A stretch of DNA of 64,000 bases. It comes from Neolewinella litorea (GTDB lineage: Bacteria; Bacteroidota; Bacteroidia; Chitinophagales; Saprospiraceae). Position numbers and translations under genes: made by a program. The notes beneath the pieces are model-generated. The model did not search any database, was not told the DNA's origin, and saw only the letters and a list, made by a program, of their open reading frames with translations. Shown piece after piece: positions 52,506 to 59,349 of this stretch (position 1 is the first letter of the stretch; each line of letters starts with the position of its first letter). The stretch covers positions 62,001 to 126,000 of the forward strand of contig NZ_SRSF01000007.1 in the NCBI RefSeq assembly GCF_004803465.1. Reading direction: 5' to 3'.

Positions 52506-53642
52506 ATGCGCATCCTGTTTTTCATTCTGGCTTCCTTTCTGTCGGTAACCGGCTTGTTTGCCCAGCACGGTCATGCCCATCCACATTCCCACGGGTCGGA
52601 CCGCTCCATTGACTTTCCGGACACGAAAGAATTCCTCACCCTCATCTGTGATTTCCACCAGCATACGGTCTTCAGCGACGGGAGCGTGTGGCCCGACATC
52701 CGCATTCAGGAGGCCCAGCGCGACAGTATCGACGCCGTAGCGATGACCGAGCACCTGGAGTACCAGCCCCACCGGGAAGACATTCCCCACCCCGACCGGA
52801 ACCGCAGCCATGTACTGGCCACCGAGTACGCGGAAGCTACGGGCATCATCGTGATCCAGGGCGCGGAGATCACCCGCGACCTGCCCCCGGGCCATGCCAA
52901 CGCACTCTTCATCGACGACGCCAATGCGTTGCTGCACGAGGACAGCCTGTCGGGCTTCACCGCGGCAAGGGAGCAGGGGGCCTTCATTTTTTGGAATCAC
53001 CCCAATTGGATCGCCCAGCGGCCCGACGGGGTAGCCGAACTTACGCCTTTCCACGAATACCTTATCGCCAACGACCTGCTGCACGGCATCGAGGTGGTCA
53101 ATGAGTTCACCATCAGTAAGGAGGCCTTGCAAATCGCCTTGGACCACGACCTCACCATCATGGGCACCTCGGACATCCACGGCCTGATCGACTACCAGTT
53201 TGGCGTAGCCGAAGGCGGCCACCGGCCCGTTACCCTCGTTCTGGCCAGAGAGCGAACTGCGGACGCCATCCGCGAAGCCCTCTTCGCCGGCCGCACCGTA
53301 GCCTGGTTCGAGAATACCCTAGTGGGCAAGCCGGAAAATGTGAGCGCCGTGGTCGAAGGCAGCCTGAAGGTGACGCGTGCCACTTATCGCGGTAAATCGT
53401 CCGTAGCCGCCGTGACCATCCGAAACGACAGCGATGCCGATTTCACGGTGGAAAACCTGAGCGGCTACTCCCTCCAAAGCGACCTGGGCGTAATCCACCT
53501 GCCGCCCCACAGGGAAACTACCCTGGAGGTGATGACCTTGGAACGGCTGCCCAACTTCGACTTGCGCTTCCGCGTGCTCAACGCCGTGACCTCCCCCGAG
53601 GAGCGGCTGGAAATGGTGCTCCCGGTCACGGTGAATAACTAA
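52506..53642 (+). CDS. Exported PHP-domain phosphoesterase (Sb-PDE-like)
   Basis: 378 residues. After the signal peptide comes a His-rich stretch (HGHAHPHSHG) that may bind metal. The PHP metal ligands are all visible: DFHQHTVFSDG (HxH), MTEHLEY (His), QGAEITRD (Glu), FWNHPNW (His) and MGTSDIHGL (DxH). A C-terminal beta domain (about 280-378) resembles those of secreted Sb-PDE-type phosphodiesterases. It probably hydrolyses a phosphodiester or phosphomonoester in the periplasm, possibly for phosphate scavenging. Confidence 0.87.
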   Translation: MRILFFILASFLSVTGLFAQHGHAHPHSHGSDRSIDFPDTKEFLTLICDFHQHTVFSDGSVWPDIRIQEAQRDSIDAVAMTEHLEYQPHREDIPHPDRNRSHVLATEYAEATGIIVIQGAEITRDLPPGHANALFIDDANALLHEDSLSGFTAAREQGAFIFWNHPNWIAQRPDGVAELTPFHEYLIANDLLHGIEVVNEFTISKEALQIALDHDLTIMGTSDIHGLIDYQFGVAEGGHRPVTLVLARERTADAIREALFAGRTVAWFENTLVGKPENVSAVVEGSLKVTRATYRGKSSVAAVTIRNDSDADFTVENLSGYSLQSDLGVIHLPPHRETTLEVMTLERLPNFDLRFRVLNAVTSPEERLEMVLPVTVNN

Positions 53643-53782
53643 AGGTGGGCTTCACCCGACCCGATACCGGCTCGCCCGGCGCGGCGTCAGCCGCCCCCCG
53701 GCATTTGGCACCCGCGTCCGCGCCCTAACGGTCACGGACTTCCCACACCCGTGCACCGTATTTTCATGCCAAACGAACGATT

Positions 53783-55534
53783 ATGAAGTACTTGTACTTG
53801 CTGCTGCTGGCGGGCCTCACCGCCTGTACCACCGGCCAGGAGCCCGAAAAAGATGTGATCGGCCAGTCCGGAAACGGGGCGGAGTGGTGGAAGGAGATCA
53901 TCGTCTACCAGATTTATCCCCGCAGTTTCCAGGATACGGACGCCGACGGGGTGGGCGACCTGCAAGGCATCATCAACCGGCTGGACTACATCAAAAGCCT
54001 GGGCGTCAGCGCCGTATGGCTGAACCCAATTTACAGTTCGCCGAACGACGACAGCGGCTACGATGTGAGCGACTACCGCGACATTATGGCCGACTTCGGT
54101 ACCATGGCCGACTTCGATCGTATGCTGGCCGGCATGCACGAGCGCGACATCAAGTTGATCATGGACATCGTCGTCAACCACAGCAGCGACGAGCACCCCT
54201 GGTTCCAGGCCTCGCGCAGCAGTCGCGACAGCCCTTACCGCGACTACTACCACTGGTGGCCCGCCGAGAAGGGTACCCCGCCCCACCGCTACAGCCTATT
54301 CGATGCGGAGGGCAACGCCTGGAAGTACGACTCCACCACCAACGCCTACTACCTCCACTACTTCGCCGAGGGGCAGCCCGACCTGAAATGGGAAAATCCG
54401 GAGCTGCGGCAGGAAGTCTACGACATCATGAAGTTCTGGGCGGAAAAGGGCGTGGACGGCTTCCGCCTCGATGCCTTTCAGTTCGCGGCGAAGGATACCA
54501 CCTACCCCGAGTTTCCGGACGACCTGGACGAGAATTTCATCCAGTACTACGCCATGCAGGACGGCCTGCACAACTACCTGCGGGAGATGCACGCCGAGGT
54601 ATTCAGCCGCTACGACGTGATGAGCGTAGCCGAGGGCGCCGGCCGCAACTTCCGGGAAGCCCACGAACTGGTCGACGCCGACCGCAACGAACTCAATATG
54701 GCCTATGCCTTCGACGGGGTGGACGTGCCGAAGTACGGCGGCTACGAACTGACCGCCATGAAGGAGGTCTTCAGCCGTTGGGACAGCGCCTTCGCCGAGG
54801 AGGGGTGGCTGTCCATCTTTCTGAGCAACCACGACCAGGCGCGCATGGTGAGCCGCTGGGGTGACGACCGTCCGGAATTCCGGGACCCCTCCGCTAAGCT
54901 GCTCAATACCTTCCTGCTGAGCATGCGCGGCACGCCCTACGCCTACTACGGCGACGAGCTGGGCATGACGAATATTGACTTCGACGAGATCGAGGACTAC
55001 CAGGACATCGCCGCGATCAACGGCTACAAGAAAGCGCAGTCGGAAGGCAGGGATATGGAGCAGTTCCTGAAGGAGCTCAACTTCACCTCCCGCGACAACG
55101 GCCGTACGCCGATGCAGTGGAGCGACTCGACCTACGCCGGCTTCTCGACCGTGGCGCCGTGGCTGCCCGTGAACGACAATTATCGGACCACCAACGTCCA
55201 GGCGGAGGAGGACGATCCGGCATCGGTACTCAACCACTTCCGGCGGATGACGGCCCTACGCAACAGCAACAAGGTACTGGTGTACGGCGACTACGAGCTA
55301 CTGCTCCCTGACCACGAGCAGGTGTACGCCTACAGGCGCACCCTCGGCGACGAGCGGTTGCTCGTGCTGCTGAACTTCTCCTCCGAAAAGGTCGCGATCG
55401 ATTGGCCAGTGGGCGGGGACGCGGGTGCCGTATTGATCAACAACTACGATGCCCTCACCACCGAGGCGGGCCAGGTGGAGTTGCTCCCCTGGCAGGCGGT
55501 GGTGTACGAGCTTGCCGCGGGACAGGGCGGGTAG
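53783..55534 (+). CDS. Lipoprotein alpha-glucosidase, GH13 (oligo-1,6-glucosidase-like)
   Basis: 583 residues. Lipobox LTAC (Cys 15). The TIM barrel begins WWKEIIVYQIYPRSFQD. Region II GFRLDAF supplies the nucleophile D230, SVAEGAG the acid/base E284, and LSNHDQAR the stabilising D351; VVNHSSDEHPWF is region I. A C-terminal beta domain follows. It likely hydrolyses alpha-1,4 or alpha-1,6 glucosides at the cell surface or in the periplasm. There is no SusCD pair next to it, so it is not part of an obvious polysaccharide locus. Confidence 0.93.
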   Translation: MKYLYLLLLAGLTACTTGQEPEKDVIGQSGNGAEWWKEIIVYQIYPRSFQDTDADGVGDLQGIINRLDYIKSLGVSAVWLNPIYSSPNDDSGYDVSDYRDIMADFGTMADFDRMLAGMHERDIKLIMDIVVNHSSDEHPWFQASRSSRDSPYRDYYHWWPAEKGTPPHRYSLFDAEGNAWKYDSTTNAYYLHYFAEGQPDLKWENPELRQEVYDIMKFWAEKGVDGFRLDAFQFAAKDTTYPEFPDDLDENFIQYYAMQDGLHNYLREMHAEVFSRYDVMSVAEGAGRNFREAHELVDADRNELNMAYAFDGVDVPKYGGYELTAMKEVFSRWDSAFAEEGWLSIFLSNHDQARMVSRWGDDRPEFRDPSAKLLNTFLLSMRGTPYAYYGDELGMTNIDFDEIEDYQDIAAINGYKKAQSEGRDMEQFLKELNFTSRDNGRTPMQWSDSTYAGFSTVAPWLPVNDNYRTTNVQAEEDDPASVLNHFRRMTALRNSNKVLVYGDYELLLPDHEQVYAYRRTLGDERLLVLLNFSSEKVAIDWPVGGDAGAVLINNYDALTTEAGQVELLPWQAVVYELAAGQGG

Positions 55535-55579
55535 GAAGGCGGCCTGCGGCGGCGCAAATTTGTTAGTGGGTCCTTGTTT

Positions 55580-56749
55580 TCAGGTTTCGTCCACCGCAAA
55601 CAACACATTGCGCACCACCGACCGCGAGTCTGCCGAGCCGCCCAGCGATCCTGAAAGGATACCCACGGCCGCCAGGAAAACGACCAGCCGCAGGTGCGCC
55701 CCGGTGGAGGACCCATCCCGGTCCGAGGTCCAGGTACTCATGAGGGGGTCGGGAAAGACAAAGACCACCACGCCGTACATCAGGACGGCGAACAGGGCAA
55801 AGAGGCAGCAGAGCGTAAGCACCAGCGCGAGATAGGTGGCTCCGGCCGTGACGACGTTGCTTTCGGAGGTATTGCCCTTGCGGGTAGGTACCAGTCGGAA
55901 GGAAAAGGCCTGGTACAGTACGAAGGTCGCCGCCAGAAAACTGGCCACCACAAAGACCGCCAGTTGGGCGGTCGAGGCGGAGGCGGCAAAATCCCACGTC
56001 TCCGCCCCGAAGATCAGCAGTACGATCACCGAGAAGGCGGTGGCGATCATGGTGGGCAGTTTGGTCGCGATGCGTACGGGGTTGGCGCGCAAGGCGCCCC
56101 GGACGATGCGGGGCAGGTTGCTGAAGGTTTGCTGCAGTACAAACCCCCACTTTCCCCCGCTAGAGTACCGGTCGTTGGCTTCTTTGGGCAGGTTGACGGC
56201 CATTTTCCCAAATTGCTGATCGGTGAAGTGATCCATGCCGTCGAGGTCGGCCGGTCGTTCGATGCGTGCTAGGTAGTTGGCGGGGTCGGCTTGGTAACTC
56301 AAGTTCAACAGCCGGCCGAAGCAGTGCAGCATCAGTTTACCCAGGCGGCCGGCGAGCAGGGCTTCGTCTTGCGGTTCCGCGGTACCGGGATCCGCCAGCC
56401 GGCGCGTGGAGATGATGGCTACGTTGGTGAGCTGGGAAGGTAGCGCCAGCAGATATGAAAGGGAGGCGGCGGAAATTTCTACTTCCGTAACGATGAGCAG
56501 AAATGCGAGTCGGCGTTCCGTTTTCTCGTTGATGCCGAACTGCACGAAGTCGAGCGCCCGGTAGCCGTTCTCTTGCGGCGCGATGGGTGGCCCATCGAAG
56601 GTGAGGGAAGTAATCTCGAGTCGAGGTTCCCGCTCCAGTACCTGGGTAAAGCGGTGGCTGGCCCTTTCGGTAAGTCGACTCAGGGCCCGGTCGTCGCGGC
56701 CGGCGACGTCCATTTTCATGATGCCTACAACTATGGGGCGCTGGGTCAT
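55580..56749 (-). CDS. Membrane protein of unknown function, four C-terminal helices
   Basis: 389 residues. The N-terminal ~215 residues form a soluble alpha/beta domain beginning MTQRPIVVGIMKMDVAGRD and containing RLAFLLIVTEVEISAASLSY and LTNVAIISTRRLADPG. After a linker (FSNLPRIVRGALRANPVRIA) come four hydrophobic segments at about 228-250, 258-275, 305-335 and 350-370. No enzyme motif is recognised. It is transcribed out of the repeat-rich island, whose edge lies just upstream of its ATG. Confidence 0.75.
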   Translation of the reverse strand: MTQRPIVVGIMKMDVAGRDDRALSRLTERASHRFTQVLEREPRLEITSLTFDGPPIAPQENGYRALDFVQFGINEKTERRLAFLLIVTEVEISAASLSYLLALPSQLTNVAIISTRRLADPGTAEPQDEALLAGRLGKLMLHCFGRLLNLSYQADPANYLARIERPADLDGMDHFTDQQFGKMAVNLPKEANDRYSSGGKWGFVLQQTFSNLPRIVRGALRANPVRIATKLPTMIATAFSVIVLLIFGAETWDFAASASTAQLAVFVVASFLAATFVLYQAFSFRLVPTRKGNTSESNVVTAGATYLALVLTLCCLFALFAVLMYGVVVFVFPDPLMSTWTSDRDGSSTGAHLRLVVFLAAVGILSGSLGGSADSRSVVRNVLFAVDET

Positions 56750-56890
56750 CTGGGAAAGATCGGGTATTTGCTGCGATCGGCTTGGAGGCGGGGCTTGCTT
56801 GATGGCTTTTCGCAGCCGGAGCTCACGTAAAATTTAGGTGCATCGAATACCTGGCAAAGGGTATTACCGAGGGTATGGAAGTAATCCTCG

Positions 56891-56946
56891 AGCCGCGCGA
56901 GCAGAAAAAATCTGCGCCAAAATCCGCGGAATCCGCGGTTCAAAAC
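56891..56946 (+). repeat. Dispersed 'CTGCGCCAAAAT' repeat, partial copy
   Basis: Starts AGCCGCGCGAGC and includes AATCTGCGCCAAAATCCGCG and a CCGCGGTTCAAAA end, matching the units of the tandem array at 58665-59330. Confidence 0.7.
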
Positions 56947-56954
56947 ACTTCTTC

Positions 56955-56980
56955 GTCCTTTTGTCTAGCTACAAAAGGAC
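56955..56980. other. Perfect 10-bp hairpin
   Basis: GTCCTTTTGT and ACAAAAGGAC flank CTAGCT. It is followed by a second short stem (CCAGGGG ... CCCCTGG, about 56992-57010). There is no gene directly upstream on either strand. Confidence 0.5.
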
Positions 56981-57357
56981 CAAACCACGAGGCCAGGGGT
57001 GGGGGCCCCTGGGCGAAGTTGTGATATCGCCTCTATCGTGCAGCGAAACCCAAAAGGGCGGAATGCTGCAAACTCGCCGCCAAATCCGTTCTCCGGCGCC
57101 AATCCGTCGATAGCTTCCATCCGTTTTTTTCAATCTGAATCTCTAGCCCGCTCAAACAGTGCAGCCTTCTTTTTCTCCCTTTTGCGCTCCGCCGCCCGGG
57201 CGATCTCAAGGGCGGTTTGCACCACTTTTCGCCGCCCGCAAGTTTTCGGTGCTCCGTGGTAAATGACGTAAGAAGAATACACTTTGCGTCTGCACCGCCG
57301 AAGGTGGAATAGTCTGCGCGAATCCGTGAGCCGCGCGAGCGAATAAATCTGCGCCAA
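56965..57357 (-). pseudogene. Degenerate reading frame interrupted by one TGA
   Basis: The minus-strand frame 57357-57130 (75 codons; RKVVQTALEIARAAERKREK) ends at TGA. It then continues in the same frame for about 54 codons (MEAIDGLAPENGFGGEF ... GLVVWSFCS) to a TAG at 56965. The second half includes the hairpin DNA described above, so part of it is probably not protein-coding. No family is recognised; a decayed gene or repeat-derived sequence is the best reading. Confidence 0.3.
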
Positions 57358-57465
57358 AATCTGCGCAATCCGCGGTTCAACACATCTGAAGCGCTAAAAA
57401 CTTACCGCAGATTTCGCTGATTGGGGCGCTGATTAAGGCGCAGATGAATTTCCCCTAAATTTTAA
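57329..57465 (+). repeat. Dispersed repeat, one full-length unit
   Basis: Runs from AGCCGCGCGAGCGAATAAAT through TCTGCGCCAAAATCTGCGCA and CTTACCGCAGATTTCGCTGA to TTTCCCCTAAATT, the same order of blocks as the tandem units at 58665-59330. Confidence 0.75.
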
Positions 57466-57480
57466 AAGAGAAATTCAAAG

Positions 57481-57597
57481 GCGGCGGGTGTCGCTGGCAG
57501 TACTGATGGCTTCGTTGAGGTCCATAATCTCGCGGGCCAAAGCGTCGTATTCATCCCAGTCTTTCCTGGGCAAGGTAGCTTGATCCGGGCACTTCAG
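57481..57597 (-). pseudogene. Decayed fragment of the BNR/sortilin-like gene
   Basis: These 117 bases align without gaps to 59743-59859 inside the intact gene, about 75% identical by hand count. On the minus strand they still encode ILKCPDQATLPRKDWDEYDA and REIMDLNEAISTASDTRR, matching VKYLDQATLPTEDWDEYDA and RQIMDLSKAISAAGDIRR. Nothing else of the gene is present on either side, and dispersed repeats lie next to it. It is the remnant of a second copy or of a related neighbour lost by rearrangement. Confidence 0.8.
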
Positions 57598-57656
57598 GAT
57601 AATCTACTTACTTGTAGATTGGACTCTGAAGTATATGTAGATTAGAGAATATGCCC

Positions 57657-57848
57657 TTACAATTGTTTCTGCTTTGTTTCTTTGGTTTGCTTATAATAAA
57701 TGTAAGCGAATGATACCGCCAGCAAGGAAACATAGGAAAACCAATCCTCAAAGTGGTACGTGCCCCGGTAAATGTCAATTGAATTGAGCAGAAGCATCAA
57801 GGTGACGATCGTGATGAGTGCGTACAAGTACGAAGTGTAAGGTTTCAT
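57657..57848 (-). CDS. Small two-helix membrane protein, possible immunity protein
   Basis: 63 residues starting MKPYTSYLYALITIVTLML. Two hydrophobic segments at about 7-23 and 36-52 are separated by a polar loop (SIDIYRGTYHFEDW), with a Lys-rich C-terminal tail (KQTKETKQKQL). The frame opens 16 codons earlier, but those codons run through the palindrome at 57861-57890, so the ATG at 57848 is chosen. It is last in a minus-strand row behind two double-glycine-leader peptide genes. Small two-helix proteins in this position are often bacteriocin immunity proteins; that role is inferred only from position and shape. The DNA is clearly AT-richer than the chromosome around it. Confidence 0.55.
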   Translation of the reverse strand: MKPYTSYLYALITIVTLMLLLNSIDIYRGTYHFEDWFSYVSLLAVSFAYIYYKQTKETKQKQL

Positions 57849-57860
57849 TATCAATAGTTT

Positions 57861-57890
57861 AGCTCCGAAGATACTAGTATCTTCGGAGCT
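57861..57890. promoter_or_regulatory. Perfect 30-bp palindrome
   Basis: AGCTCCGAAGATACT followed directly by its exact complement. It lies between the second leader-peptide gene and the membrane-protein gene. There is no T-tract, so an operator, attenuating hairpin or recombination site is as likely as a terminator. Confidence 0.7.
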
Positions 57891-57898
57891 GGACAAGG

Positions 57899-58072
57899 TT
57901 ATGCTTGGTGTCGTGGTTCAAGGCCATTATATCCATCGTGAAATCCTTCTCTGATGTCGGGAAGGTTATCTAGCCCATTAACAATTATTTTGTAGATGGA
58001 AATCCCTGCGAGAAAATTCCAGACCCAACCACCGGAGGTGGATTTGCAATCTTGAATAGAAAGTGGTGTCAT
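57899..58072 (-). CDS. Double-glycine-leader peptide, second of pair
   Basis: 57 codons, not in standard long-ORF lists. Leader MTPLSIQDCKSTSGG: Leu at -12, Asp at -8, Gly-Gly at -2/-1. The predicted mature 42-residue peptide begins WVWNFLAGISIYKIIVNG and ends GFHDGYNGLEPRHQA, with a GxxxG motif at residues 43-47 and a hydrophobic first half. It resembles class II bacteriocin or peptide-pheromone precursors processed by a peptidase-containing ABC transporter. The GG site is at the same position (14-15) as in the neighbouring peptide. It starts 35 bases after the first peptide's stop. Confidence 0.65.
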   Translation of the reverse strand: MTPLSIQDCKSTSGGWVWNFLAGISIYKIIVNGLDNLPDIREGFHDGYNGLEPRHQA

Positions 58073-58107
58073 AATTATCGAATTTAAAAAGTGAAATAAT
58101 TAAAGAT

Positions 58108-58275
58108 TTATCCATAGGGCCTGGCGGGGCTCCATTCGTATGCGGCGGGTTGAGACAAGCGTTCCAGGTCCTCCTCAATCTCCTTGCATACCCAGCCTGC
58201 CGCGTAGGCTATCCAGTACCAAGGACTTTCTCCGCCGGAAATCATGGATACATCCGATTCTGTTAAGTGCTTCAT
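58108..58275 (-). CDS. Double-glycine-leader peptide, first of pair
   Basis: 55 codons. Leader MKHLTESDVSMISGG fits the double-glycine consensus at every key position: Leu -12, Asp -8, Val -7, Ile -4, Gly -2, Gly -1. The mature 40-residue peptide starts ESPWYWIAYAAGWVCKEIEE (one Cys, an AxxxG stretch, three Trp) and ends YEWSPARPYG. Such leaders direct cleavage and export by C39-peptidase ABC transporters. Bacteriocin, signalling peptide or modified peptide are all possible; no maturase or transporter gene is seen nearby. AATCAA precedes the ATG with no clear ribosome site. Confidence 0.7.
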   Translation of the reverse strand: MKHLTESDVSMISGGESPWYWIAYAAGWVCKEIEEDLERLSQPAAYEWSPARPYG

Positions 58276-58664
58276 TTGATTATACGTTACTATTAAAAAA
58301 TGGTTATTGTTTGTCCTGACATAAATCGGTATTTGTGTTCACTTGATTGTGGACAACGCAATACCTTTCCGCTCTTCAGGTGATACGGTGGCTGTAGGCT
58401 GTATATGATGAATATTTAAAATTCAACCTCCGTAATCCAGGTGTCTGAGTGGTTACATAATGCAAGGATCGGGTTCCCCACTCTACTCCCGGTGGAGTGA
58501 TGTTAAATTTTGTGCTGAGTTGGCAAAGAACACCCCTTATATTGATTTATGGCTGGCAATTACTGGTTGCTCGATTGATGAAGGTTGGATGGATACTGCC
58601 ACACCATGACCTGAGGCTGCGTGACACAGAAATTTGTGCTTTTCGGTATGCGAGTGAAAGACTG
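58276..58664. other. AT-rich gap upstream of the peptide genes
   Basis: No supported gene. A 49-codon plus-strand frame at 58460-58609 (starts MQGSGSPLYSRWSD) has no recognisable features. The promoter of the peptide pair should lie here, but no exact TAnnTTTG was found on the minus strand. Confidence 0.5.
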
Positions 58665-59330
58665 AAGCCGCCTGAGCGGAGAAATCTGCGCAAAAATCCG
58701 CGCAAGAATCTGTGTTATCCGCGGTCAAAAAGCGCCAAAGGCGCCAAAAGCTCACCGCAGATTGCACTGATTGGGGCGCAGATTGAGGCGCAGATTAATC
58801 TACCCTAATTTCCAAAACTAGCCAGCCGCACGAACGAAAAAATCTGCGCCAAAATCTGCGCAAGAATCTGAGTAATCCGCGGTTCAAAAGCGCCAAAGGC
58901 ACCAAAAACTCACCGCAGATTGCACTGATTAAGGCGCAGATTAAGGCGCAGATGAATCTACCCTAACTTCCAAAATCAGCCAGCCGCTTGAGCGAAAAAA
59001 TCTGCACCATAATTCGCGTAAGAATCCGCGTAATCCGCGGTTCAAAAAGCGCCAAAGACGCCAAAAGCTCATTGCAGATGCACTGATTAGGGCGCAGATT
59101 AATCTCCCCTAATTTCCAAAACTAGCCAGCCGCACGAGCGAAAAAATCTGCGCCAAAATCTGAGTAATCCGCGGTTCAAAAGCGCCAAAGGCGCCAAAAA
59201 CTCACCGCAGATTTCACTGATTGGGGCGCAGATTAATCTACCCTGACTACCAAAATAAGCCAGCCGCGCGAGCGATGAAATCCGTGTCGATCCGTGAAAC
59301 CAAATCCGTGGAATCAGTGGTAAAAAAAGC
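58665..59330 (+). repeat. Tandem array of ~130-160-bp dispersed repeats
   Basis: Five units starting at about 58665, 58821, 58979, 59125 and 59259. Each begins GCCAGCCGC-CGAGCG, then AAAAAATCTGCGCCAAAATC, AATCCGCGGTTCAAAA, GCGCCAAAGGCGCC, CTCACCGCAGATT-CACTGATT, GGCGCAGATTAATCTACCCT and CCAAAA. Lengths differ because the GGCGCAGATT block is present once or twice. The last unit is truncated and runs to the stop of the BNR gene. No coding frame is preserved. Confidence 0.88.
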
Positions 59331-59349
59331 CGCAGGCATTGCGATCCCC

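Noticed and set aside
58460-58609. 49-codon plus-strand frame starting MQGSGSPLYSRWSD in the peptide island
   Set aside because: No leader motif, no promoter element and no family resemblance; composition is compatible with chance.
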